25,876 bases of DNA, taken from Fonticula alba. Lineage: Eukaryota > Opisthokonta > Rotosphaerida > Fonticulaceae. Under the pieces are notes generated by a model that saw nothing but the letters and a program-made list of their open reading frames with translations, did not search any database and was not told the DNA's origin. Made by a program: the position numbers and the translations under genes. The stretch covers positions 1,055,166 through 1,081,041 of the forward strand of contig NW_009242971.1 of the NCBI RefSeq assembly GCF_000388065.1, written 5' to 3'. This document shows, one piece after another, positions 10,301 to 19,500 of the stretch (position 1 is its first letter; each line of letters starts with the position of its first letter).

Positions 10301-11120
10301 CCGTCTCGGGTGCAGGGCTGCCGGCAAACACTGCAGGCCAGGCAGCCTCGGTGGAAGGGAAGCAGGCCATGACGGCGGTCGTGCAGACTCAGCACATCCG
10401 GGTCATCCAGCGAGATGGGGGCCATGCAAGCAGCACAAGAGGAGGAAGTACAGGCAACACAGGTGGGCTGGCTGTGGAAGATCGAGCGAGCACCGTACGA
10501 GGGAAATGGTGACAATGGGATGCAGCAAACAGCAAAAGCAGACCACGGGCTCCGGGGATTAGTGGAACGACAAAGATGCGGTTCCCGACAGCGAGGGAAG
10601 GGGGGGGGGGGGAAAGGGCAGAAGGAAAGGAGCAGACGGGGAAGAGGAGAGGAAACATACCCGCGAGCGACCATGACCCGCTCACCGGAGTCGAAGAGCT
10701 TCCGGCAGCGGTAGCACCGGAAGCAGTCGGCATGGAAGTTAGCCGGCTTCCCGGCGCTGGAATCATCGGCGCCGACGTCGGAGCTGTGGGCATTCTCGGC
10801 CACGGAGTCCGGCGACCCCGGGGTCGCTCGAGCCAGCTTGGTGATGTCCACCGTCACAATCGACCCGGTGGTCACAAGGGCCCCGCAGGCGGAGCACCGT
10901 GTGCCGTGGTGCTCGAAAAAGTGGTCCCGACACAGGAGGGCCGGCTCGTCATCGGACATCGAAGCCATGGGATCCGGACTGTCGAGGTAGATGCCGGTGG
11001 TGGAGATGTCCAAGTGGCAAATGGAGCACACAACGCATGCCAAGTGGTACAGGTGCTTGCCCACGCGCAGGGCCCGCTCATTGCTGATGGCGAGCTCGCA
11101 CCCCGGGCAGATGGGGTCGG
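4313..11120 (-). CDS. LIM-SH2-phosphoinositide phospholipase C (fused model, 5' incomplete)
   Basis: The PLC core would cleave PIP2 to IP3 and diacylglycerol at the membrane. Exons on the minus strand, in order: 11120-10661, 10471-10233, 10051-9881, 9790-9252, 9094-8909, 8823-8661, 8499-7398, 7172-7058, 6901-6613, 6446-5710, 5518-4313. All phases agree, giving about 1735 residues. Three LIM domains (res. 1-230) are followed by a linker, then an SH2 (about 310-440; FVFR in place of FLVR, FPTIRGLVEAYQ). EF-hand-like helices lie at about 600-810. The X box (about 955-1110) has SSHNTYL, CRCIELDLWEG, IYHGYT and LSLENH, so both catalytic His and the Glu/Asp are present. The Y box has EISDIVVYTKA, FDSSNF and NGGCGYVLKP. 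A C2 domain with few acidic loop residues precedes a Pro/Ala-rich tail ending RRSISGMFRSLSRRSEKK. No PH domain is seen. The start codon is not found and may lie in the gap. LIM and PLC could be two genes (see 10192). Confidence 0.85.
6916..6955. repeat. CAG/CTG-rich trinucleotide tract in a PLC intron
   Basis: An imperfect run of CAG units on the plus strand (CTG in the transcript) lies just upstream of the acceptor of the second X-box exon. In the transcript it reads as a CTG-rich stretch between the polypyrimidine region and the AG. Confidence 0.7.
7279..7290. repeat. 12-bp perfect palindrome with overlapping GCATGC
   Basis: AGCATGCATGCT is a perfect palindrome inside the PLC intron between the EF-hand-like exon and the first X-box exon. 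Similar GCATGC palindromes occur at 13159 and 22459. Confidence 0.6.
8606..8634. repeat. Short tandem repeat, unit gggccga
   Basis: About four head-to-tail copies of gggccga, the last incomplete, lie in the PLC intron just upstream of the EF-hand-like exon. It is a minor low-complexity repeat with no visible function. Confidence 0.7.
10192..11120 (-). other. Three-LIM module with alternative stop if intron retained
   Basis: LIM1 begins CPGCELAISNERALRVGKHL and shows C-x2-C, H-x2-C, C-x2-C and a final C-x2-H. LIM2 begins CSACGALV, has H-x2-C-x2-C-x2-C, and is completed across the 10661/10471 splice by CVAC. LIM3 begins CAACMAPISL and ends WCLRD. If the donor GTGCGTATACC at 10232-10222 is used, the frame continues in phase into the SH2-PLC exons. 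If it is not used, the frame runs 13 more codons to TGA at 10194-10192, giving a LIM-only protein. The sequence cannot say which form is made, or whether annotators would call two genes. Confidence 0.7.
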
Positions 11121-11551
11121 CTGCATGTGGGAGGTGAGGGTGAGGGCAGATAGGCAGGGGCAGAGGGGGAGGGGCCGGGGCATGGCAGAGGGGAATCGGC
11201 TGGCAAGCGGGAGACAGGGGGGGGGGGGGGGGGAGAGGAGAAAGGGCGTACAGCTGTCGGACGGCATGGTGAAGAGAGGAGGGAGGGTTGCTCACGTGCG
11301 GGGGACACCGGCAGCGGGCGGCCAGCACATGAAGAGGCCTGTGCTCTTTCAGGCCAGGCACCAAGTCGGGAGCAGAGGAGTGAGGGGGGGTGTGGTGGGT
11401 GGACTGGGGGAGGGGGGGGTGATCCAGAGTAGTGCAGAGTGGGAAGGAGAGGAGGGAGTCGCAGAAGAAGGGTGGAGCTTCCAGTGTGAACACTGGCCAC
11501 ACCCACACCGCAGTGGCACTTAAGCCCGATGTGTGTGTGAGTTGGGGCGGG
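11121..11551 (-). other. Region upstream of first recognised LIM exon
   Basis: The acceptor of the first LIM exon (catgcag, ending at 11121) requires an upstream exon ending in phase 1. I could not place that exon. A possible 43-nt exon at 11296-11338 has the right phase, but its donor reads GTGAGC, unlike the others here, and its acceptor lacks a pyrimidine tract. The rest is G-rich low complexity on the plus strand, up to the gap. The true first exon and promoter may lie in the gap or beyond it. Confidence 0.4.
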
Positions 11552-11767
11552 NNNNNNNNNNNNNNNNNNNNNNNNNNNNNNNNNNNNNNNNNNNNNNNNN
11601 NNNNNNNNNNNNNNNNNNNNNNNNNNNNNNNNNNNNNNNNNNNNNNNNNNNNNNNNNNNNNNNNNNNNNNNNNNNNNNNNNNNNNNNNNNNNNNNNNNNN
11701 NNNNNNNNNNNNNNNNNNNNNNNNNNNNNNNNNNNNNNNNNNNNNNNNNNNNNNNNNNNNNNNNNNN
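11552..11767. other. Assembly gap, 216 N
   Basis: An unbroken run of 216 N. Its right edge begins exactly with a 34-bp sequence that occurs again at 16105, so the assembly may have broken inside a repeated element or at an adjacent homopolymer. Confidence 0.99.
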
Positions 11768-11801
11768 CAAACTTGGAAGCCCGGGGTCCTCACGCCCCCC
11801 C
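11768..11801. repeat. 34-bp dispersed repeat, copy 1 (gap edge)
   Basis: The sequence starting caaacttggaagcccg and ending in cacg plus seven C is identical to 16105-16138. The left side of this copy is hidden by the gap, so the full repeat may be longer. To the right the two copies diverge at once: this one continues into a G run, the other into a long C run. Confidence 0.85.
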
Positions 11802-11981
11802 GGGGGGCGGGAAGAGACTGAACATCATTGAATAGGAGGGAATCGGTGTACGGCTCGCCCTCAGGGCATCATGGGCAGTTGGGCCCGGGTCGTCGTTGAA
11901 GGAGGCCGCGGCGGCCCCACCGTGGGTTTCCCGGAAGTCGGGGAGGAGAAAAGGGGTACTAACAGGGCCGCGCCGGAGGAC

Positions 11982-12047
11982 GACAACAGCGACAACAGCG
12001 ACAACAGCGACAACAACAGCAGCGTCAGCAACAACAACAACAACAAC
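11982..12047. repeat. GACAACAGC / AAC microsatellite
   Basis: Three copies of the 9-mer gacaacagc are followed by a degenerate part and six AAC units. On the plus strand, in the frame from 11871, this reads as a Ser/Asp/Asn repeat ending in six Asn; on the minus strand it is Val/Ala-rich. Whether it is translated is unknown. Confidence 0.8.
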
Positions 12048-12333
12048 ACGAACTATAGCCACAGTGCCCCCCTCCTCAAGCAAAAAGATTCCCTCGCTGT
12101 GGTGGGGCAGCACCACCTACCCCAGGGCCACCTTGGCGTGGCAGGCCGCGTCGCGGCTCGTCTTTTCGGCAGGCGTGCAGGCGCGATGGGACCTCGCCCC
12201 CTATCGGGAGGTCCCAGCTCCCGGCAAATAATGGCGATAGTTTTGGACATCTTTGACTCGTGCCTCGCCGGCAGCCTCCTTCCCCAGGACCGGGTTGGGG
12301 AAAACATGGTGCACATCCGCCCCGGGCGTGGTG

Positions 12334-12383
12334 TCCCCTGTGTCTGTGCTGTTGGAGGAGGGCGCGCCCCCGGGCACAGGGGA
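12334..12383. repeat. Inverted repeat, 9-bp arms, 32-nt loop
   Basis: tcccctgtg at 12334-12342 is the exact reverse complement of cacagggga at 12375-12383. The loop is GC-rich. It could be a chance stem in GC-rich DNA or part of a transcript. Confidence 0.5.
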
Positions 12384-12634
12384 TCTACGATCCCAGCACA
12401 TCCGCACCCGGCCCCGAGCGCACCGCCCGGTCCGGCCCGCGGCCGCCCAGCTTGGCGGGCGGGGGGGGGGGGGGGGGGGACATGTGGAGAAAAAGCGGTG
12501 GTCACATCCTGCATGTTCTTCGTCGTGCGCGCGGGCAACGGGGGAAACGATTGAGGGGCACAGGCGTGCCTCGTGTTCTTGAGGCCGAGTGAAAGGGAGG
12601 GCCGTGTGTCAGGGAGCGCCCAGGAGTCGCCCAA

Positions 12635-12657
12635 TTTCCTGGAATCGCTCCAGGAAA
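12635..12657. repeat. Perfect hairpin, 9-bp stem and 5-nt loop
   Basis: tttcctgga, loop atcgc, tccaggaaa. The stem is perfect and compact, and lies in DNA with no recognised gene. It is not followed by a T run that would suggest a Pol III terminator, although a run of seven T lies about 45 bp downstream at about 12704. Confidence 0.6.
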
Positions 12658-13158
12658 GGGCATCTATGCTGGGACTCTAGCTGGCCCCACCTTGGGCATC
12701 CGGGTTTTTTTGCCGCCGCCCCCCCCCCCCTGCACATGCCCCTTGGGTGCCCACTAAGACGCAAGGAGGCTCGGACCGCACGCGGCTGCGGCGACCTCCG
12801 ACGAGCGCTGATTAGCGATGAAATGCAGTTTGGGCGAGCCCGAGCGCCGCACCTCCCAAGGCAGCCAGTGTGCCCCGTCCACGCACATCACTCTCCCCTA
12901 GACTGGGCGAAGGCATTCCGGCAGCGAACACCGCACCCACGGAAAATAGCATTGACCCCCCCGGTCTGCCCCTGTCGAGAATACGCCGCCCCAGGCCCGT
13001 CGCAGCACACGGAGTCCTGGGGAGGAGGACCACGGGTGGTGATGGGGGGGGGGGGGGGCTGGCCAGGCTGCCGGGGGCCGACGCCGGCAAGCGGTCGGCC
13101 CCGGAGTGGCGCACGCTTGGTCGGATCCCTGACACGCGGCTATCTCGTTAGCACGCAC

Positions 13159-13176
13159 AGGCATGCTTGCATGCCT
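13159..13176. repeat. Palindrome with 8-bp arms and TT centre
   Basis: AGGCATGC-TT-GCATGCCT: the arms are exact reverse complements. Both contain GCATGC. It is in the gene-poor region upstream of the LIM-SH2-PLC gene. Confidence 0.6.
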
Positions 13177-14069
13177 GCATCCTATATTTGCTGTCCCGGC
13201 CGGCGGTCGCCCTTCGCCCGGGGCGGCGGGCTTCCAGATCGGTGTTTACATTTCCCGTTAGCATCTAGCGATGGTCCTAATCACGTGTACTCATCTTTGA
13301 ACTGGCCGCCTTTTGCCTCGCTCCGGGCACCATCTCCCCCCCAGTATATGAGGCTCTCCTTTTCTGCTGCCTCGGTAGACGCTCTGTTTGACTGGGGGGG
13401 GGGGGGGGGAGGGCGCATGGTGTCGGCTCAACACTCGGCCTACTACCAGCCTCACGTTGGGTGAGAATGCCGGCGCCTCCGTGTCCCCCAGGTAGGGCGT
13501 ATGTACTTGTGATTGTCATGTCCGCGACGGTCGTTTCCCTTGCCTGGCCACCCGAATGCAGCGGTCTGGGAGGGGGGGGGGGGGCCGAGGCAGCCAGGTG
13601 GAGCAGGCACCCACTGCCAGTCGACATGGCGGCCTGGGAGCAATGGATGGTGGTGGCTAGCCACGGGTAATCAGGGGTAGTGTGTATTGGTGACAGCAGA
13701 CACACAGACCGGCATGCAGCGCGGGCACGTATACATCTGGGGATCCCCTGAGACAAGGGGCAAGGGGAGGAGGGAGAGAGGGAGGGAGAGAGAGGCAGAC
13801 ACATAAACCCAGGCTCCTTTGAGCTTATACGAAAAGCATGACCAACAAAAGGGGCAGGGAGACGCGGGGCGGGGGAGGAAAGACAGATGGAGTGCTTGCA
13901 CGCGAAGGACGGCACATCGCCGCGGGCACCGGGCCCGCAGACACCATCTTGTACTCGGGGGCCCGCGAAACACGGGAGGGGGAGCTGCGGGTTGACGGCT
14001 ACAGGCACCTGGCCCGTGGCCTGTGTGTTCCTCCTCAGCCTGGCCATGCACAATTAGGCGAAGGCGCAT

Positions 14070-14070
<1 letters not shown>

Positions 14071-14125
<55 letters not shown>
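14071..14125. repeat. GT microsatellite, about 27 units
   Basis: An uninterrupted GT dinucleotide run of 55 nt lies about 115 nt downstream of the twinfilin stop codon (CA in the twinfilin transcript, if it lies in the 3' UTR). Confidence 0.95.
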
Positions 14126-14127
<2 letters not shown>

Positions 14128-14240
14128 GTTGACCTGCTCGGCCGCGCGGCGATGGCCTCCTGCCCGAGTGCACGCACATAGGTGAAACACAGGCACCTCA
14201 CCCCACCTTCCATTCCCCCCCCCCCCCATCACTTGCTCCC

Positions 14241-15722
14241 TTAGCGCCGGGCGCCCGGGCGCTGGGGGCGATCGAACTTGAGGCGCGCGATGCCGGCGGC
14301 ATTGGCGGCCTCAGTGCCGGTGACCGTCGGCTGGAGGGTCTCCTGGACAAAGGCGCTGTTCAGGTCGGCAATGTCGCCGATCTCCACCACACGAGCCAGG
14401 GCCAGACCGGAGTCCTTGGCCGCGCCGATGGCCGCAGCGCGGCAGGACGCATGGAGCATGCGCGCGCGCACCGGCGACCCCTGCGGGCAGCAGTAGACAA
14501 AGAGGGTGTCGCCCTCGGCCCCGCGGGCAGACGGCTCACGGACCAGATGGAAGCGCGGCACATTGGGCTCCGTCACCGACTGGACATTGTCCAGATTGAA
14601 GCCGGTCGCCGAGTGGACCAGCTCCACCTTCTCGGTCTGCATGTTGGCCGTGAGCTGGACATAGTTCAGGCGCCCGGCGGCCAGGCCCTGAAGGGCCTCA
14701 AGGGCCGCGGCGTCAGCCGGCAGGTCCACGCCATGGACGTGCGCCCGCCGAGTGGAGACACTCACATCACCAGTCGCCTCATCCAGGCGGATCTTCAGCA
14801 TCTCCTCCTCGCGGTAGGAGAGCGGCTTGTCGGCCGCATGCGACTTCAGGTAGGCATTGTAGCCGTCGGTGGTGAACTCAGCCTGTGAAGGGGGAGAGAG
14901 GGGAGGGAGGAGGGAGGGGGGGGGGGCGATGGGAGGCAGACACAGGGTGAGTGGCAAGGGGAGTCAGGAACAAAAAAAAAAGGGCGCGCGAGGCCTGGCA
15001 CCGCGCACCTTCTCCGAGCCGTAGAACTCATCAATGAACTGGCTCTGACCAAGGGACTTGGTCAGGGTCGCACGCGAAGAGGCGTACAGCATCTTCCGAC
15101 GAATGTGGGCATGGTCCGGCACATAGCAGAACAGGACCCAGCCGGCCTGATCCGGGTTCTGGGAACCCTCCTCCGAGGTGGCGGGGGCGGCCTCGTCGGT
15201 CTTCAGCAGGAAGAAGGACGGCTCCTTGTCGGCCAGCAGAGGGGCAATCATGGAGATATCTGTTGGGCAGGGGTATGAGGTGAGAACGGAGGAGGGAAAG
15301 GGAGGGAGAGAGGGAGGGGCTGAGGGCGGGCCGGCTCGCACCAGACTTCCAGTCGGAGATCTTGTTGTACTTCTCAACGGCCTCGATGGACTCTGCGTGT
15401 ATCGGTGGGGGTGGGGTGGGGTGGGGGGGGTGGGTCAGTTGGAGGGCACACGCCCGGGTGGGAGGCCGGCCGGCTGGCAGAGGCGGGAAACAGGAAAGGG
15501 GAGATACGGACCGTCGACGATCTCGGCCTTGATCAGACGGACCGGCGAGTTCAGCGAGGAGCTCGAGGTAAAAGCCTGGACAAGGCCGCTAGAGGCTGTG
15601 TAGGTGCACACGGGGGAAGGGGAGGCGAGGAGCATGCACGGAGTCAGCGGGACACGAAGAGGGCAACCACGAAAAGGAGGCGACAGGACGAACGCACGGG
15701 CGATACCACTGGAGTGGGACAT
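14241..15722 (-). CDS. TWF1: Twinfilin (two ADF-homology domains)
   Basis: Twinfilin sequesters ADP-actin monomers and acts at barbed ends with capping protein in the cytosol. Minus-strand exons 15722-15698, 15595-15512, 15392-15342, 15259-15009 and 14882-14241 join in phase to 1053 nt, or 350 aa, the usual twinfilin length. The start MSHSSGI resembles the N-terminus of animal twinfilins. ADF-H 1 (about res. 6-140) carries ADKEPSFFLLK, VPDHAHIRRKMLYASSRATL and FIDEFYG. ADF-H 2 (about 170-312) carries LNYVQL, RMLHASCRAA and a RVVEIGD segment. The tail FDRPQRPGARR corresponds to the basic C-terminal tail that binds capping protein in known twinfilins. Donors are GTGCGT, GTCCGT, GTGCGA and GTGCGC. 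The pyrimidine-rich 5' flank shows no TATA box. Confidence 0.95.
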
Positions 15723-16516
15723 GGTGGACTGCTGGAATTCATGGGAGCCGGCGGTGGTTAGAGGGTCTGACACAGGGAAGCGGGGCAAAGGGCGGAGCGG
15801 AAAGGCCACAAGCCGGGAGATACGTGAGGAGGGGAGGGCAAAGAAGCGGGGCAGGGGGGAGAAAGCTGCAACTCAATAGGGACTAAGGAGAGCGGTTGCC
15901 CGATGAGCGTCGACGCCGGGCGATTGCAATGCCGCGCGAAGAGTGTATATCCCTCCCGAGGGCGACCCCGGAGGCCCAGACAAAATGCGGGGGGGGGGGG
16001 GCAGCTCGACCCTGGGGGGCGCATCGGGGCTCGAGTGGCTCCTCGCCCCTCCACATCATCCAGCTGGCTGGGGGAAAGGGGGTCGTGCTCGTGGAAATAC
16101 CGGACAAACTTGGAAGCCCGGGGTCCTCACGCCCCCCCCCCCCCCCCCCCCCCCCTGCCGCCCCCGTTTAGAAGCCCCGATGGAACAGGCGATGCCGCCC
16201 CAGGCCACCCGGCAGGGGGGGGGGGTAGCGCGAGAATGCACCCTTCCCCCTTCCCCCTCCCCCCCCCCCCAGACAGAAGAGACAATAACAAGGAGACCTT
16301 GGCATGTGGGAGAAGGATAGCCCCAGAGACCATCCACTCAGACCGCCGCCACGGCACCGGGCGCCGCACGCCAGCACATAATACGGGCGGGAATTTAGGA
16401 AAGAATGCCCCATCCAAGAGACGCAACAAAGGTTGGCAGTTGGGTGTATTGGGCACGCCTCGGCACTTTGCCGCGGGGGGGGGGGGAGGGGGGGAAAGAA
16501 ATAAGGCAGATCTCCG
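15723..16516 (-). other. Twinfilin 5' flank and EPL1 3' flank
   Basis: This intergenic stretch of about 800 bp lies between two same-strand genes. On the minus strand the 180 bp next to the twinfilin ATG is C/T-rich. It contains C and G homopolymers (for example a C run of about 22 at 16134-16155) and the second copy of the 34-bp repeat. I see no additional gene; the plus-strand open frame crossing it continues as an antisense shadow of EPL1. Confidence 0.6.
16105..16138. repeat. 34-bp dispersed repeat, copy 2 (upstream of twinfilin)
   Basis: Identical to 11768-11801 over 34 bp. It lies about 380 bp upstream of the twinfilin start codon and runs directly into a long C homopolymer. Both copies are in intergenic DNA on the 5' side of minus-strand genes. 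Confidence 0.85.
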
Positions 16517-19500
16517 TCAGGCGCCGCCGCGTGCCGCCGACGTGGCGGCTGGCGTGGCGGCCGCGGCCGAGACCGCAGCCTTGGCCTTCTTGACTCGTGG
16601 AGCGGCGGGCTTTGCGGAGCCCGAGCCAGCGGTGGCCGACTTTTTGGCCGCCGCCCCGGCTGGGGCTGTCGCGCCGGTGGCCTTGGTGGCTGCCGTGGCC
16701 GTCGTGGCAGCGGGCTTGGTGGTGCCAGCAGCACCCGACCCGGCAGCGGCGCCAGCCCCACCCCCCGCCGAGGCAGCAGCACCGGAAGTCCCCCCGGCGG
16801 ACTTCGTCGAGGCGACGCCAGCAGCACTCGGGGCGCCGGGACGAGCAACACGACGCGCGCCCGTCCCAGCACCACTACCCGGGCGATTGGCCACACGCGC
16901 GGCGCCAGTACCCCCGGCGCCGGCCGCCCCGGCTGCAGAGGGATTACCACGCCCAGCAGCCGCGGGTCCGCCGCTCTTGGAAGAGGCCTTCGGAGCGGCG
17001 GCGGCGGCGGCGGCGGCGCCGGCACCAGACGCCGAGGCGGTGGGGGCCGGCGGGCCGGCAGCTGTGCCGCCAGCGGCCGCCGCGGCCGCGGCCGCCGCTG
17101 CCGCCGCTGCCGCCTTGACTCCCCCACTGGGAGTGGTGGCCCGGCGAGCGGCGCCGCTCTTGGTTCCAGAGGCCTTGGTGGCCTTCTTCTCGCCAGGCTG
17201 CCCGGTGCCAGCCTTGGAGGGCCGTGAGGCGCCGGTGGCACTGGCCTTCGGCGGCCGCGAAGCGCCAGAACCCGCACCACTCGGCCGAGGAGCGCGTGCA
17301 GCACCCTTGGTCCCGGCTGCTCCGGCGGCGGCCCCCCCGGCCGCGGAGGCCTTCTTGCGAGGGGGCGGCGGAGGGGCAATCGGGGCAATCGGCTCAGGCA
17401 GCCGGGGGATAATCTCGACTGGGCCTGGTCCACCAGCCAGGCGAACGAGCTCGCTCGGGGCAAAGTGCGGCACCGGCACCGAGAAGGGGTGTCGCCAGGA
17501 GTCATTGGCAATGCCCAGCCCGACGGCGGTGGCGTGATTCACCATCCCCGTGGCCGAGCCGAACATCTGCGACGCTCGAGACTGCAGCCGCGTGGGGTTG
17601 GTGAAGGGGTCGGTCGCGCGCCAGGACATGTCGCAAGTCATCGGCGTGGAGAAGCCATATGGCTGTGGCAAAGTGGAGCGCTGTTCCGTCGGCGGCAGGG
17701 GGGGGGGGGGGGGGGGGGAGGGAGGGAGGGAGGGCGAGAACAGATGGTGAGTGAAGCCCAACGGGTAAGGCGCAGGGGGGAGGGGAAAAAACAATGTCAC
17801 ATGACGGCCCAAAGACGAGCAAGGGGGAGGAGGAGCCGGGAAACACACCTGCGAAGTCTGGGACATCTGCCAGCCCCGGTCGATGATCATGCGGCCGCCG
17901 CGGCCGCGACGGACGCGCGCAAAGGACAAGGTCTCAACCTTGAAGGCTGGCTGATGCTGGGCCAGGAGCGCCTCGGTATCGGGCACACTGGCACTGCTGG
18001 CACTGCTGGCAGCAGGGTCTGAAGAGGAGGGAAGGGAAGGTCTGGCAAGTGGCTGGGTGATGTCACTTGGCAGGTTGGGCGAGGAAATGGGACAGGAGAC
18101 CTTTGCGAGATGTTGGCCAATCGAAGCAGAGGTGGCCACATCGGTGGCACCATGCATCGGGCCGGCCGCAGCCGGGGGCGGATTGTCAAAGGCCGCCGCC
18201 CAAGTGCGCTTTAAAGAGGCAGCCGCGGATGGGGCCGCCGGCGCTTCAGCTGGGGCCATCTCACTCCCGCCCGGGGGCGACGATGGCGGAGTCAGAGGGT
18301 GGTAGAGATAGACATTGCCGAAGGCGGTGACCGCCTCGGCACGCTCCAGCTCCAGTGACAGAGGATCCGGGAAAAGATTGACGCCCTGTGGAGGGGAGGG
18401 GGGGGGGGGCAGGCATGCGCGAAGGCCGGGCGGGAACCATCAGCATGTGGGAGGCGGCACGGCGAAAAGAAGGGGAAAAAAAAAGAAAAAGGACAAGGAG
18501 GCGAAGAGGCGATCCCCGGGAGAAGGGCGGAGGACGCACCGTGGTATAATCACACCAGAGCGGCAAACCAGCCGGATCCAGGGCGTTGGCGTTGGGCACC
18601 GGCAGCATGTCCCCAAAGCAGGGGCGTGAGTGTTGGTACTGCGGGTCGGTGCCCAATACAGGGGGATACTCCAGCGGTAGATGCAGCGAAACGCCCGTCG
18701 GCAAGCAAGAACCATCAGAGTCCACAGGGGCCGGGACAGGAACGGCCGGATCTTCGACGGCCGATCCCGGGCGACCCCCGGGAGCAGCCGCGGCCGGTGC
18801 CGATGCGCCAGTGGCATCACCGGAGACCGTGGGGCCGGGCTTGCCAGCGGCCGGGCCTCGCACGCCGGATCCCGCGGATCCAGTCCGACCAGCTGACACT
18901 TTGCCCGCGGCGGACACCGAGAGGGTGAGGCCATCGCGCGCGACGGCCGCCGGTGAGCCGGGAAGAGTGAGCGAGATCGGGCGATCGCCGAGGGCACCAT
19001 CGCCAGCGGCCACTGCGCCACCACGCCCAGTCTTGAGTAGCGACGCTTGCAGGGGGAGGGCAGCCCCGGCGGCACCGCCACTTGCAAGGGTCCCGGCCAC
19101 GAAGCTGCGCGCCACTTTGCTGGGAGGCGGTACGTCCGGGATGCCAACGGCCGCGGCGGCCGCGGCGGCCGCGGCTGCCGACGTGGCGGCCGCCATCGGC
19201 GACGTCTGGCTCAGGGACGAATACCTGGCCGCCAGGGCCAAAGCACGTGCACGCCCATCGGCCTCGAGGATTTCCACAAGCAAGCCCTCGCGCTTGATGC
19301 GATCTCGCCGAATGGTCAGATCGAGCGTCTCACGCGCGGCCACCAGATGCGTTCGCAGGGCCCGGAGCTGTTGATACATCTGCTGGTCCAGGCGTCGGGA
19401 CTTGCGGGTATGCTGGATGATACGCGGCCGGAAGCACACATATGGATCGGGATCATTGAGCTTGGTCTCGCCCTGCAAGTACCAATGAATGCGACCCCCA

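Larger units (their letters stand above)
11802..14240. other. Gene-poor region between LIM-SH2-PLC and twinfilin
   Basis: No gene could be supported here. A plus-strand frame from ATG 11871 has GC-rich third positions for its first 100 codons and encodes a Ser/Asp/Asn-rich stretch. It resembles no family and decays into low complexity. A plus-strand frame at 12589-13464 is interrupted by G/C homopolymers and looks non-coding. The region holds hairpins at 12334-12383 and 12635-12657, a palindrome at 13159-13176, G runs near 12463, 13047, 13395 and 13571, and a GT microsatellite at 14071. Part of it must be the 5' flank of the LIM-SH2-PLC gene and the 3' UTR of twinfilin. I found no tRNA, rRNA or snRNA. 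Confidence 0.5.

Noticed and set aside
11290-11338. Possible tiny first exon before LIM1
   Set aside because: Phase is correct, but the donor GTGAGC is unlike the 21 supported donors and the acceptor lacks a pyrimidine tract.
12589-13464. Plus-strand open frame of 291 codons
   Set aside because: It crosses several G/C homopolymers whose length would change the frame, has no recognisable motif and does not keep a coding-like third-position pattern.
15903-17537. Plus-strand open frame of 544 codons
   Set aside because: It is antisense to EPL1 exon 5. The openness follows from GC-rich, Ala/Pro-biased coding on the other strand, and its own protein is low-complexity.
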